A DNA stretch of 64,000 nucleotides from Hydractinia symbiolongicarpus (lineage: Eukaryota > Cnidaria > Hydrozoa > Anthoathecata > Hydractiniidae): the NCBI RefSeq assembly GCF_029227915.1, contig NC_079889.1, forward strand, positions 10,416,001-10,480,000, read 5' to 3'. Shown here one piece after another: positions 11,058 to 23,345 of this stretch. Position 1 is the stretch's first letter. Each line of letters starts with the position of its first letter. The notes below the pieces were generated by a model. The model did no database searches. It had not been told where the DNA came from and was given only the letters and a program-made list of their open reading frames with translations. The translations under genes and the position numbers were made by a program.

Positions 11058-14000
11058 ATGGCGCTGTGTGAGCATATAATGCAAAATTCTGCCGTGATGG
11101 ATCCTGCCTCAAGGTTGAAAGAATTAAACAATAAGGCAAATGATTTTACCTTTGATAATAAAATTCCAGTGAAAAGATATATTAGAAGCTCAAAAGAAAT
11201 GGAAAGAATGGTATGGATATGGTTTCTTATCTGTCTTATATTTTTTGGGGGTTACAAAAATTTAAAGCAAATTTTTTTGGCTAGTTTTCGTTTCGTAACT
11301 AGATGGCTACACCTTTTCCTAGGCTGTATTTAAATTATTTCAAAATGTTAGTAAAGTATTGGGCAGGGTTAACTTGAAATATATTTTTCCAATTAAGGAT
11401 AAACATTAAAGGAGGAATATTGTTAGCGTATACCATCCGTATTAGTAAAATGTATCTAGTGACAATGTGGCAACTCTGCTCGCCATATATCTTTATGGTT
11501 TTGACTAAAAGCCATCCCATAAAACAACTTCTCAAGAATGCAGGTGAACAGGCCGTTTTTCTGGTGTAAATCAAATAAGGACTTGACTAGGATAAAATGC
11601 CCTAGTTCCGTGATTTACGTCTTAATTCTGTGATGTATTTTTCCAGAAATTATTTCTAAAGCTTATTTTATAATTAAAATGGTCCTAATATATACTTGGC
11701 TACTTTAAACATTGCTGTACCTTTTTCTTTTGTTTAAAAAACAGGCACAACATAACCCTTGGTAAAATGAATTATCCAAGACGATCTGTTCTGTAAAGCA
11801 GAGCACATGTGGCGACTTTTTTTCTTAAAATATTCTCCAGTCTGCCTAGATTTGTAATAATATAGGTTTATTTTGTATTTAACGAATGATTACAATGGTA
11901 ACAATATATAGATTAAATGTGATACCCCACAGGTGAAAATTTCTTATTCATGAGCGACCCCAGCGATGTTTACGCTGTCTGTTCTGTAAATTGCACAAAT
12001 TTGAGTACTAGTGAAATTGGTAACATTGTACAGTACAGTCTGAATGTAAGCTTTCACACACGCTCAACTGACATGAATGATTACTTTCATAAAATACTAT
12101 ATGTCTTGAAGAAAATAATCACACAGCTAGAAATTAAAAAGATCAGGGAAACTTGAATAACAATAACTTATTTGTGACAATGTTGAGAATACTTTCGGCG
12201 CAAAGTCTAGAGAATTTGTAAACAAAAGCAATTAAAAATATAAAAATAAACTTTCCTGTACTATCCTAATTTTTATCTTAAAGGAATAAAAATATCTAAT
12301 ATTTTCAGAACATGTTTTAAATATATTGTTTATTACATAAGCTTTAAAACAATCTATTTTTGTAAAACTGTAACTTGCGTAAGTAATTGTGATGCAAATG
12401 TACAAAGACTCAAGAAACAAGCTTTATTATGATTTTTATAATATGTTTATAATATATCATTTTTATAATATATCATGTATATGTCATATTATATGACGGT
12501 GATGAATTTCTGTTTTTTTCTAGGTGAGAGGAGAATAACTTGCTGTATAAATTTCTAAACAAAACGATCTTAACTTGTTGTATAACTTTCAAAACAACAC
12601 AAAAAACTTCTTGCTGCATATCTTTTTTAAAAAAAGTTTTTGAGCATTCAAGTATTTTTATTTTTTCAATTTGACAGCTAGTTATTTTTCTAATTCAAAA
12701 CATATTTTTACAGGGAGGCAAATTTTTAATTTTTTTTGCACTAAAAGGTTATTAATTTCCCACGTGCGTGATTCAAAAATACACAGAAAATATGCTTGTC
12801 ATAACAACCTCATCTGTTGTAGAGACAGTAATTCAAGAATTAAAAATTACATGCCTTGAAAGTATTTTTAGCTGGTAAAATTTTCCAATTACTCCGACGC
12901 TCTTTCACTACAATTTAATAACTTGATACACTGTCCTGTTTTAGCTTGCTGTGTAATTTTCAAAACAACAGATACTCTGTACAACTTTTTCAACAACAAT
13001 TTGTGTGCGATATTTATAATCTTTCGCATTATTTTTTTGTGGAAAAAAGTTAGCATATAATAAAATATTAAGAAATATATTTTTTAAAACGTACCAAGTT
13101 TTAAAGATATAAGAAAAGATGCACAAAAACATTTTTAAAAACAATAGTTTCTGCATGATTTATTTTAATCTTTCGCGTAGTTAACAAATCATAAAATTTC
13201 GTTACTTTGCGCTAATGCGTGAGGATTTTATTTTAATAATTCAATAAGCTTTAACAATGAAACTTACAGTTATGAGAAAATAATTAATGGTATTGCAGGA
13301 AAAGATGTTGTATAGCGTGTACGCCGAAGCTTACATTTAGACTGTACTGTAGATACTAGAGATAAGCTCAGGATACTGTGTCCTATCCATCTAGTGTTGC
13401 CAGCAAAAAAGTTAGTGAGAAATGTGCATTCTTATAATTGAGACGTAATATGGATACTGTTTACTGTTGTCTGCATCTCAGAAGTTCTATGCAGAAAACT
13501 TCATTATTTCTTATTTTGCCTCTGCACTTGAGGGTTGCCTCTCATACTTGTGTGACCGCGCAAAAGGCTGTGTTATTTCAAACCCTGCCCCCTTACATAG
13601 CGTCTTCAAGGATACACAAGTCCAAGAAGGTATTTTTCATGGTGATCAATTACAGAAGTGTGATAGTTTAAGATGTCACAACTTTCTTATTGAGTTCACT
13701 CTAAAGCCGCCATTTTCTTTTTTAAATATTCTCGCCTCACATTTTTACAATGATATCCTTTTTTTGGTGTTTCTTTCTGTCTCTGAAAGTTGGGAGATTC
13801 TGTTAAGCTATTAGTTCATTTACCACCATTAAAAATTTTGCTAGTTATATTACTTGCGTTTTGCTGCACATAAATATCTCTTTTTTCAGATAACAAATTA
13901 TTGACTGTAAAGTTATCGGGTTGTTTATCCCATTGACTTGTTTATAACACAGTGTTTTGCACAAAATTCTGCTTAAAGCTATAAAATGACAAAGAACAAA

Positions 14001-17000
14001 CTTGATGGCACTTAAATCCACTTGCTTAATAGGCACAAGTTAAAAAGATGCTCTGTATATATATAATACTAAATTTGTGATTATGAAAACGGATGAATTA
14101 TATATTCTGTAAAATCGCATACAGCTTTCTTTGTGATAAACTTTATTCACATTATATTTATTTTTTAGGCACTGGTGTATGCTACTGAAAATGAATGGGA
14201 GAATGGTTTCTTGCTTTACATGAAAATGATCACGTAAGTATAATGTTGATGTTAGATGTTATTTGAGCAAGTTGTTATTAGAGTGAAATTTGGCCTTGAC
14301 GTTTGACTGAGATTATAAGGAAATATTCCTGATTTTCACCCTGGGGACAACAATGTTTCAACATCATACACACATCATCGTTATACCTAATTCTCTGTGG
14401 GCAAATAGGTCTTTCTTGACGTTAAAGCTAGGCCAGGCTATTTTATTTTAGATGAAATAATGCTAATACAAAATATATTTTCCTGTTTGCTAGGACTTTG
14501 AAAGTAACAATTTTACAATTGTTAGGTTTAAAAACCTTACTTTAAGTGTTTCTATATGTTTGTCTTTTGGAGGAAAATATACAATTTATATATATATACA
14601 TATAAATATTGTTTGTTTTCTACAAGTAGTTATACGAAGTTTAATTAATGACTCCACTTATGATTCTTTCATATGGGTTGAAATTCTTATTGTGATCGAG
14701 GTTAAAACTTTTGTTTGTTTCCCACGTCAAAACAGCAATGCTTTGCTAAAATAGACAGAAGATCTTTTAAAATTTGTATTTTCGCTTTCCCTGTACAAAT
14801 AGTTAAGCCTTGGTTGCAGAGAGAGAGGACATATCACCTTTTTTACCCATGCATTAGGTGCACTTATAAGAAAACATTTTCTTTAATTGTGTAGATTTAA
14901 TATATATATATAGATAGATATAGTTAAAAATATAATTTTATAAATTTTTTTTGAAAAAAATTTTTAGTTTGCTTGTCGAGAAAATTCCAAAGCATGCTAG
15001 TTACAAAACTTTGTCACCAGATGACCGAGCTGTCATTAGGAAGGTAATTAAAATCATGCTATTGTTTAAAATGAAAGTGGTTTGTTATCATGACACTTTT
15101 ACAAAAGGTTTACCAGTATTTTGGGTGAATATTGCGTTGTACACGTTAGATTGGTATTGAAGGAAACTGTCGACCTTGAACAGTGGTCACCAGCAATAGT
15201 ACTTTCTGAGTTCAATTAATTTGAAAATTTTTATATAAATGCTGAAATGTAAATGTATATTTCAAATTGGGTATAATGTGATATTCAACTGGTATTTCAA
15301 TTTTGTTATTGATAATTTATGTATACAAACTAAACTTTTTGTTGCTGTTCTTTTTTGTTTTAAGTATTTTTTTTTTATTTTTATCTTTACATGTTTGAAT
15401 GTGGTTGTGGATTAAAATTTTCACTTTGCTCATGCATGTGAATTTGCTCTAGTTGAGGTTGTGAATGCAAAACCTTTACTTTAATACATTGCAACTTTAA
15501 CGTGTTGATAGTAACACCAGTATATTGCCTCTTTTTTAGAGGTGCCAGACTGCATTTACTGCTGCAGAGAAATTAAAGAAGGCATTGAAATCTCAATTTC
15601 AGAAGGAGTATGACGATTGGTTAAAGAATGAAGAGGAAAGAAAGGTAAGCTAAAGAAAAAAGTTTAATAAGCTATAAACATCAAAATATGAAAATATTAG
15701 GACCTGTTAGGAAACATTACTATGATAAGTTTAAGAAAAACCTAGCTTGGAGAATTTGTTTTACTGATAGAAGACTGGGTGGGTTCGAAAAAATTAAAAA
15801 AGTAAATTGATAAATTAACATAATTTAACGTAAATGTTGCTGTAAAGCATTTAAAAACATAGACTGGACCAAAAAACATTTCTTATAAAGCATTTTCAGA
15901 AATGTATAACCCTTTTGGTTCTCTTCTCTATATTCTTTATTCAATACGTTTTCTATTTTCCCCATAAAACTTGTCACTTTTCCGTTTTTAGAGACAAGAA
16001 GAAGAAGAAAGAATAGCTCAGAAAAAAACCAAAAAGTCAAGTAATACTCCAGAAACTTCATTTCCTCTTGCACCTTCGGAGACACCTATTCCTAATGAGG
16101 TTCCTCCGATCACTACGTTCGGTGCTTACCCTAATATACCTGAAGTAGCTCCCAATAACGAGAGGGTCCAACCCTCAGCTCCCTCATCATATGAACCATC
16201 ATCTCCACAATACCATGAACCATCTCTATCATATGAACCACAATTACCTCCGTCATACGATCAAGCGATGGATTACAATACTGTATCGGTTACAGAAATG
16301 AAACGAGAGGTGCCATCTATTGATCGTTCATCTAAACCTACGATAACGCCAGAAGTTATTCGAGATAAGAAACCACAAGATGCTATCTTCAGGCAAGGTT
16401 GGTCTTGCTTATTTTTACAAGGCTATTTAAGTTGCCAAGCTACTGCCCCCTTTAAAAATACACTCAGTGATGGACAAAAGTTACTACTTTTTAAAATACG
16501 ATGATTTAGTATTTATTTTTCTGTCTATTTTTTTCTTTCTTATATTCCTTTCTATTCTTCAATTTCCAAGCGATAAAATTCGAAAAATTGTTCTTAAATT
16601 TCTTGTTTATGCAAGTGTAAAACGCTTACTACAAATACTTGAAACTCTCTTGAATGACTTGTGCAACTTGTGAGAGGAGTATACTTAGTGCGGAAAAAAA
16701 TGTTGACTAAGTTACAACCTAAACAAAGGTTTATCTTTAAACTAAATACTTAACAAACTGCATTAGAGTTTCTTTCAAGTCATTAAATTTTAAAATCTTT
16801 GATTCTCGGCCCGATGAAGAATGGTCTATTTGAGTTTAATTTGATGCTTTTGATAAGTAAAAGATTCGTTTAAGGTTCAATGTTTAAAATTTTCCTAATC
16901 GAGAAATTTTGTGTTTTCAAATGCTTTTAACATTTCTCACTTGCGACTGCTTCTGTCAGCAAAAATTTCTGCACTTGAAGTATTTACATCATTGGATATT

Positions 17001-19247
17001 TTTGTTTATTGTTGTCTTTACATAGTAGTAGCTAGAGTCTTCTGTCACACCCTACCCAACAACAATTAGTGGTAATTTTCACTAATTGTTGTTCACCTGT
17101 TGCAAGATTTATTTACGAAAAGTATTAAACCCCCAAGAAAATGCCAAACATTCGGCTGTTTAACCCTGACATGGGATACGTTTAGTATTTTGTTTTCATA
17201 TATTTAGATTCTTCATTAGATGGGAATCGTAAAATTATTATCTCATCAGATCTGGTACCTAAATTTCTTCAGCTGTCCTCTCGTAACACCAGACAGAACT
17301 TGGAAACGTGCGCCATATTGACTGGAAAATTGGTGGGTTAATACAAGGCTGGCCTATTTTTTATTTTTTAAAATCAAACTCAACGTTACCAGTCATAAAC
17401 CATCTAGGTCTTTTCCTTAGCCACTAATTGAAACTGGAATTTTGCAGATTTCTTGGTCAAACAAGACGAGTAACATTTTTTACAACTTCGCTTCTAGTCT
17501 CAAAATAGATTCTGCATAACACACCTGGTTGTGCCGAAGCAATCTGCCACGCCCGACTCGTGTACCACTGAGTGTGAAGAGGAGCTGTTCGATGTACAGG
17601 ACAAATACGATCTCATAACGCTAGGTTGGATACACGTAAGTATGCTTTATCGTTTATGATGAGGTTTTTATCGTGTTTTATCGCATTTATCGCGATTTAA
17701 ATGTTTTGTCCTGTTGTTTGATGAATATTTTATCGTTTTTATCACAAGCATTTTTGTTGTTGAAGCATTTAGTTGGTTTAGTGAGTATTTTTTAGTGGTG
17801 TTCATGAATTCTGAGTTGTCGACGTTAAGTAGCTGTAGTATCTCTCAAACTTCTAAAAATTAGGAAAAAAACACTGGCCTTGCTTTCTTAAATCTCGTCG
17901 ACAAAGAAACTATTAAACTCGCCTAAAAATATTTTGGGAAGTAAAAGCTAGGTGAGCGAGACAGGCTTAATAAATAATAATTTTGCTAATGAAGATATTA
18001 TTTCGGTTTGTCTGTTCAGTATTCTTATTACTGTGGAAAGTTTATTATTTCTTGAACATGATAGTTTAGTACTAAACTATCATGTTCAAGAAATGATAAA
18101 CTTTCCACAGTAATAAGAGGATTTTGCTCTTACGTTACAAGATCTATTCTGCAGAACTAGCCACCTATGTATTGTGTAAACAAAGATGAAAAAGCCCGTA
18201 GAGAAAAATGGTTGTACTGAGTTCTGGTTAAGCGAGACAGACTTATAAACAGAAGGGTTTTGTTTCAATGTAATGATCCACCTTTTTCTGTTATAGACTC
18301 ATCCTTCTCAAACGAGTTTTCTATCCAGTGTTGATCTTCACACGCAGTGCTCGTACCAACAGTTGATGCCTGAAGCCATCGCTATCGTCTGTGCACCCAA
18401 ATACAACACGTAAGTTCAATATATTCACACATTGAGATCTGGGATTATTCCGCGGAGAAACATTCCGGAATATAACATATACTGGCTAGCTAGTAGCTAG
18501 CTTATTAGGTGATTCGTGTTGTGTGATGCTATTTTGTTTCTCTGCTTCTGCTCAAACGATGCCGTTGCAGTATTTGAGCTCAACAACTCAATATTTGTAT
18601 CAAAATGTGTGTGTGTCAGATTTTCTCTCTTTTTTAACGGGATTTAAGTCTATGTGTGGGCTTCTAATGCCAAACCTTTCATTAAATTACAAGATATCGT
18701 ATCGTTCTAGAACTGGCATCTACCGATTAACACCAAACCATGGATTGAACTTCATCGCTTCTTGTTCTCAATCTGGTTTTCATCCTCATCCAAAAGAACC
18801 TCCGCTGTTTGAGGTGAGCATACCATTAAAATTTTTATATTGCTATTACTAAGTAATTCACACCGTCCCAGAGTATACATTTTATGCTAGTACCTCCTCA
18901 TCTTTTTAACATTTTGCGTCTGTTCATTTTATCGACAAATTAAAAACATATTAGTTTCGCTAAAGTCTGTCTGTCTGTCTGTCTGTCTGTCTTTTGCCAG
19001 AAAATACCTGTGCTACGCACACTCAAAATAGCAAATGCGATAAATTTTTATCAACTTAGTTTTGAATCCCCGTTGCGCAAACGAAGGAAAAAGCAAACGA
19101 ACTTGCTAGATGCAAGGGCGGTTCATACTTGGATTACCGCCCTCCCAACTCAACTGAGTACGTTTAAGATCTGCTTTGTTATTTTAGGACTCACCTTTAG
19201 TTCATGTTGAAAATGGCTTGACAACAGAGGTAGTGGATTTACGATAG
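11058..19247 (+). CDS. STAMBP: STAMBP/AMSH-like JAMM-domain deubiquitinase
   Basis: Ten coding exons, all in phase: 11058 or 11097-11210, 14169-14233, 14968-15043, 15540-15644, 15992-16397, 17208-17332, 17498-17635, 18297-18409, 18711-18813 and 19188-19247. From ATG 11097 ([10 protein letters not shown]) the product is 434 residues, close to the human family member; ATG 11058 adds 13. In the family this Lys63-specific ubiquitin isopeptidase acts at endosomes with STAM/ESCRT-0. Visible parts: N-terminal USP8-dimerisation/MIT-like region (about 1-110, [10 protein letters not shown]...KIPKHASYK); charged coiled coil (about 105-135); Tyr/Pro-rich linker with PPSY (206-209) and the STAM-SH3 motif PSIDRSSKP (228-236); JAMM domain with Glu288, His343, His345, Ser353, Asp356, and the second zinc site Cys399, His405, His407. 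It ends in DLR, as in family members. Confidence 0.95.
18023..18118. repeat. 96-bp near-perfect palindrome in STAMBP intron
   Basis: The sequence is its own reverse complement about 18070/18071, with no spacer and one mismatched pair (18045/18096 area). The centre reads TAGTTTAGTACTAAACTA. It lies between exons 7 and 8 of the STAMBP-like gene. Transcribed RNA would form a 47-bp hairpin. It could be a palindromic transposon relic or a small-RNA precursor. Confidence 0.9.
18965..18992. repeat. (GTCT)n microsatellite
   Basis: Seven perfect GTCT units in the last STAMBP intron. Confidence 0.95.
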
Positions 19248-20980
19248 AATAAAAGACAACTTTTGTAATGAAATATGATGAACACGTTATAACAGGTCTT
19301 TGTAAGCCCTGATTAAATTTTAAAGAAAGTCAGGAAACCCTTTAAATTTTATAATGACCAGTTTGGCCTAACTATTGAAATAGAACATAAAAATAATTTA
19401 CTTTTGTTTATGATATCAGTTTCATTATAGCCTGTAGTGCTAAGAATTTTAAAGAGTAAAAATTCTCATACCCATAAAAATCAAATAAAAACCCTAAAAG
19501 TCACGATATGACCCTGAATTTGATCTAATAAATTCACTGGACACCCTGTTTAATCAAAATGGTGGCTATAGCAGTGATCAATTAAGCAAAGTGATGGCTT
19601 CGTTATTTACTTCATTATTTCTTAGAAATAGTAGGCTTAAATAGAATAGTAGAATGGGATATATATTACTAGATTTATTTTTATTCAGTCAATGATATAG
19701 AACAATTATTTGACTTCATGTCGCTTAAAACTGTGAAGATATATTGAAATTATGTTTTGTGTCGTTCTCTCAACAAGGTTGTTTCTCGAACTTTCGTTCT
19801 TTCATTACGAATCTGCCACGCAAAACATTACCAAATAAACACTGTGCGACCACAGATAAATTTCTGTTAGAAACAACTGACCATATACATACACTCCAAA
19901 CCGTTCGGATAAAGAATTAAAAAATCAGATAGCTGTGAACTGGAAGTTGTTTATCGATGTATTTTTTGTGTTCGCCATCTTGAGCTAAATTAATGTGCTA
20001 AATTAAGTTTGATTGCTTGATTTAAAAATATGACGCAGTTTTTCTTTAGTAATTTACGCCAGCTGACAAAAGCTGACAAATTTTCAACATTACGCAATAA
20101 TGTGACAGCGCATGTGCGGAAGTAACTATTGGCGAATATTGGTGCGTTTTGTTGTTATGGAGATTCGCCCGTCTACCTTACTTTTAAAATTTTTTGCTTA
20201 CATAACTTTTGCCATATTTGGTTATACGCCAGCACTCGTATAAATATGAATAGTAAAGAATTGATGCTATAAATTTTGAGCAGTTTTTTAAGCTGACGTT
20301 AGCATTTTTTTATTTTCATCAATTTCAACTTTTTAAAGCACTTTTTGATAGCTTAAGCTTGGCATGTATCTTTCTTCTTGTCATAAATATTTTGACCAAA
20401 ACATTAACTTGCTAATTGATTATAAAAAACCGTTGACCGTTGACTCTTGTTAAGTTTAATCCCCAGTTGTGCCAAAGACTCTAAGTGGGTGAATAGTTCC
20501 TGCTTAGCGATCAGCATGAGAAAAAAACTTTTACTCCAAAAGCATCCTGAATGCTTAGCATACAATTAGCACAGTTTAAGTTGGAAGATTTAAGAATCCG
20601 AACTGGTGTAAAATTCACGCCTGAGGTGCTCTTGTTTTAACCAAAATATCCAGAGGGCGGAATCCGCCGCCCACCCTGCCTGTTGGTTTAATATCTCTTC
20701 CTTTGGTATGCTGCATGACTATATGACACTGGCTTGACATGAAAACCCGAAGTTGTTTATTATAAAAGAACTATTGTCACCCGTAATGCATTTTTTGCCT
20801 GGAATAGTCATTTGGTTGCTATTTAAACAAAATTTAATGAACTATTAACTAATTAATTAATATAAAAAGAGAAGAAGAATGGCAGGTAAAACAAATTTAA
20901 ATCTCGAGCTGAAATAAATTGCTAATCTGTTACGTTTTACTACGTTTGGGGTGTCGTAAAATCGACTCAACTATATCACA
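19248..20980. other. Intergenic stretch
   Basis: No exon was supported. It includes 3' flanking sequence of the STAMBP-like gene. Two related short GCGCATG-type motifs occur, at about 20,108 and 20,990. Confidence 0.4.
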
Positions 20981-22405
20981 TGGTAACAGCGCATGCGCAG
21001 TAACGCCCGCGCACTTTAAACTTTAGTTCGTCCGTTCACATTCTCTCAAACAATCGGAAATGAGAGTTATGCCGTGATGAGTTTTTTTCGAAGATATCAT
21101 GTAAACAGTACTAAGCTTCTCCCTGGAGACAGAAGAGGTATGACTTAAGCAGGAAGAAGGATAACACGGTCTAAAATATTTATTTCTAAGAATTTGTTTG
21201 CTAGGTTTTAATCAAAAAAGTAAGGCATTAACATCAAAGAACATGTAAAGAAGGAAGCATTCTTGTCCGCAGAGCTTTTATAAAGTGTCTCGAATTTTCA
21301 TTCGTATTTTCAGAACAATTTTTGTTGTCAAATGAGGAAAATGGTTGCTGCACCGGTACAAAACGATGTTAACTTAGAGCTGCGAAAGATATGAAATATA
21401 TCAAAAACTTTTCACAGGCACGCGTTGTTGCCCTCAAGGGTAAGAATTTGATTTTTGATTTATTATGTTCAAATTATTTATAAAAAATAATTTGCAACTA
21501 GTGCGCACAAAAGTACCCTTATGTTTCGCAGTGCAAAAATTTAATACGCGTAAATTACGTCCAGTACTCACATTACCAACCTCGTCCCCAAGGCATCATG
21601 TATCTTTTCTGACATTTTGCAGGCCGGATATAAAACAGTCAGCAGGCGCTGGCAATAAGGTTGTCACATTACTACAAGCTCTATGACTGAGTTTAATAAG
21701 GATTAAAAAATAATAAATAAATAAAGAGCTAGCTATATATCACTCGGGTAAAAGGAAGTCCCAAGATTTCTTTCAAAATAGCAATTGCGGGAAGTTAATA
21801 CCGTAAAATGCTCGATTAAGCGCCTAGGATGCGCATTTAAAATTTTGATTTTTTGGGGCGGCGCATATTTGAGAGGGGCAGTAAACGAGAGGGGCGCTTT
21901 TAAAGAATCTTATTTTCATGTTATATTAAAGCTCTTTTTTTAGGAAACTATAATAATAATGAAACATAACATTTCTGTGAGCGTAAATTTTAAGTTAAGT
22001 TTTCTCTACCTTAAAGAACACCGTTGTTTTTTAGTAAAATGTTTTTTTTCCTCATGTCCAAAGTATTCAAATAATTTTGCTTAAGTAATATGCTCAAAAA
22101 CCACCCATGGGCGCTTAATTTAAAAGGGCGCTTGTAAATATCATTACGAAACAACGTGGGCGCATAATTGAGAATTTACACTATCTCGATGGTTAAAAAT
22201 GTTTTTAGTTAATATTTACTTTCTATTTACTTTATCGTTTTTTTTTGCGTTTTTTTTTTTTTTTTGCTTTTTTTGCGTTTTTTGTATATTAGTTCATTTT
22301 TGGTGCAATTTAATGTTACGGATGACACGAATACTGTTTTTTTAGGGTTTAGTACACGTTCTTTTAAAAAGTTAAGCTACACTTTATATGAGGCTGGGAG
22401 TTCAG
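20981..22405 (+). CDS. Candidate 5' exons of an unrecognised gene
   Basis: A GC-rich patch with the palindrome GCGCATGCGC at about 20,990 (an NRF1-type promoter motif in animals) is followed by an exon candidate 21077-21137 (MSFFRRYHVNSTKLLPGDRR, phase 1). Next are 21314-21355 (EQFLLSNEENGCCT, phase 1) and 22346-22405 (GFSTRSFKKLSYTLYEAGSS, phase 1). The three splice in frame and have acceptable acceptors, although the second donor (gtacaa) is weak. I could not find further exons or recognise the product. The third intron would run downstream past the oppositely oriented insulin-like gene or end nearby. This is a splice-signal model only. Confidence 0.3.
21577..21663. mobile_element. Short MITE, CAACCTCG family
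   Basis: Left end CAACCTCGTCCCCAAGG and a decayed right end (ATAAGGTTG) match the element at 7,932-8,030 in size and internal layout. Confidence 0.5.
21799..22183. mobile_element. MITE-like element with TACCGTAAAATGCTCGATTA ends
   Basis: The left terminus TACCGTAAAATGCTCGATTA followed by AGCGCC matches, as an imperfect inverted repeat, the right terminus (reverse complement TAGTGTAAATTCTCAATTA, then TGCGCCC). Inside are further GGGCGC repeats. Non-coding; it lies in the third intron of the candidate gene above. Confidence 0.55.
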
Positions 22406-23345
22406 GTAAAAACAATAGATCCATTGTTTAAAACAATAATGAAATATTCATTCTCATTATTCACAAGTCTTTCAAGTTTCACAAGTAATGTATCTGTGTT
22501 TGAAACTCGTATGCTAAACCACTATGCCTGTTGCTACAATACTTGCGTTTCGGCACGTCATAAGTCGTGCCAAACCGCGACAAATTAGAAAGTGCGGAAG
22601 CCGAATTTGTAAAACCATCGAAAGCTTTTTGTCGGGTAACTCGCACACAATACGCATTTGTCAAAAGTTAGGATATCTAGTGAGTTGGTTATTTTTTAAA
22701 TCTTAGCGCAATTTTTTTAATATGTACATAAGCTTAATAAAACTTGCCACCGCAACCCTTCTTTTTTAACGCTTAAAATCAGCTGTGATAAAGTAATTTT
22801 TGTTAATACCAACTGGATTTAAAGTTTCCTTTTCACACAAATAATTGCACTGTTTCGCTTTTTACATATAATATGGGATGTTCGGGTTCGCTAAGAACAA
22901 AAAATATCTTAAAGACTATGCTAAAGTAGCTACACGTAGAAACCAAATACAGTATTTCTGTATTTTACAACTAAACGCTATAAGAATCATATAAGGTATA
23001 TAACTCAAATCATTAGACACAAGAAATTTCAAAAATCTATTTCTTATGTGCAGCATTGTTGTTTGCTCTTTTTGTCTCTTATCTTATCTTATTGCATATG
23101 GGCAGTAAAATGAAGACGGACGGTCCTGGAATCGAGGTTGTCTTTTGTGTGGTGTGTGCGTGTCTTTTAACGGCCCTGGTTTCTTGGCGAAACACCTCTA
23201 CGGTCCATTATTGATTGGTTTGCATTCCGTGCAAAGTTCTTCACTATCAAATTACTTTATGTGACGTGTTAATGGAGATCTCAGACAACAGGGTGCCGTC
23301 TGTTCTGTCACGGTTTGTTTACGTTGCTAACGTCAAACCTTACGT
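22406..23345. other. Stretch without supported gene
   Basis: Apart from a single decayed CAACCTCG-type terminus near 23,139, no feature was recognised. Part is probably the 3' flank of the insulin-like gene on the minus strand. Confidence 0.4.

Noticed and set aside
13438-13814. Two overlapping ORFs in the first STAMBP intron
   Set aside because: No recognisable domain, no fitting phase with the flanking exons, and a low-complexity look.
18523-18852. 109-residue ORF overlapping STAMBP exon 9
   Set aside because: Only the segment from 18711 matches the family. The upstream part is intron read-through, and phase requires the acceptor at 18711.
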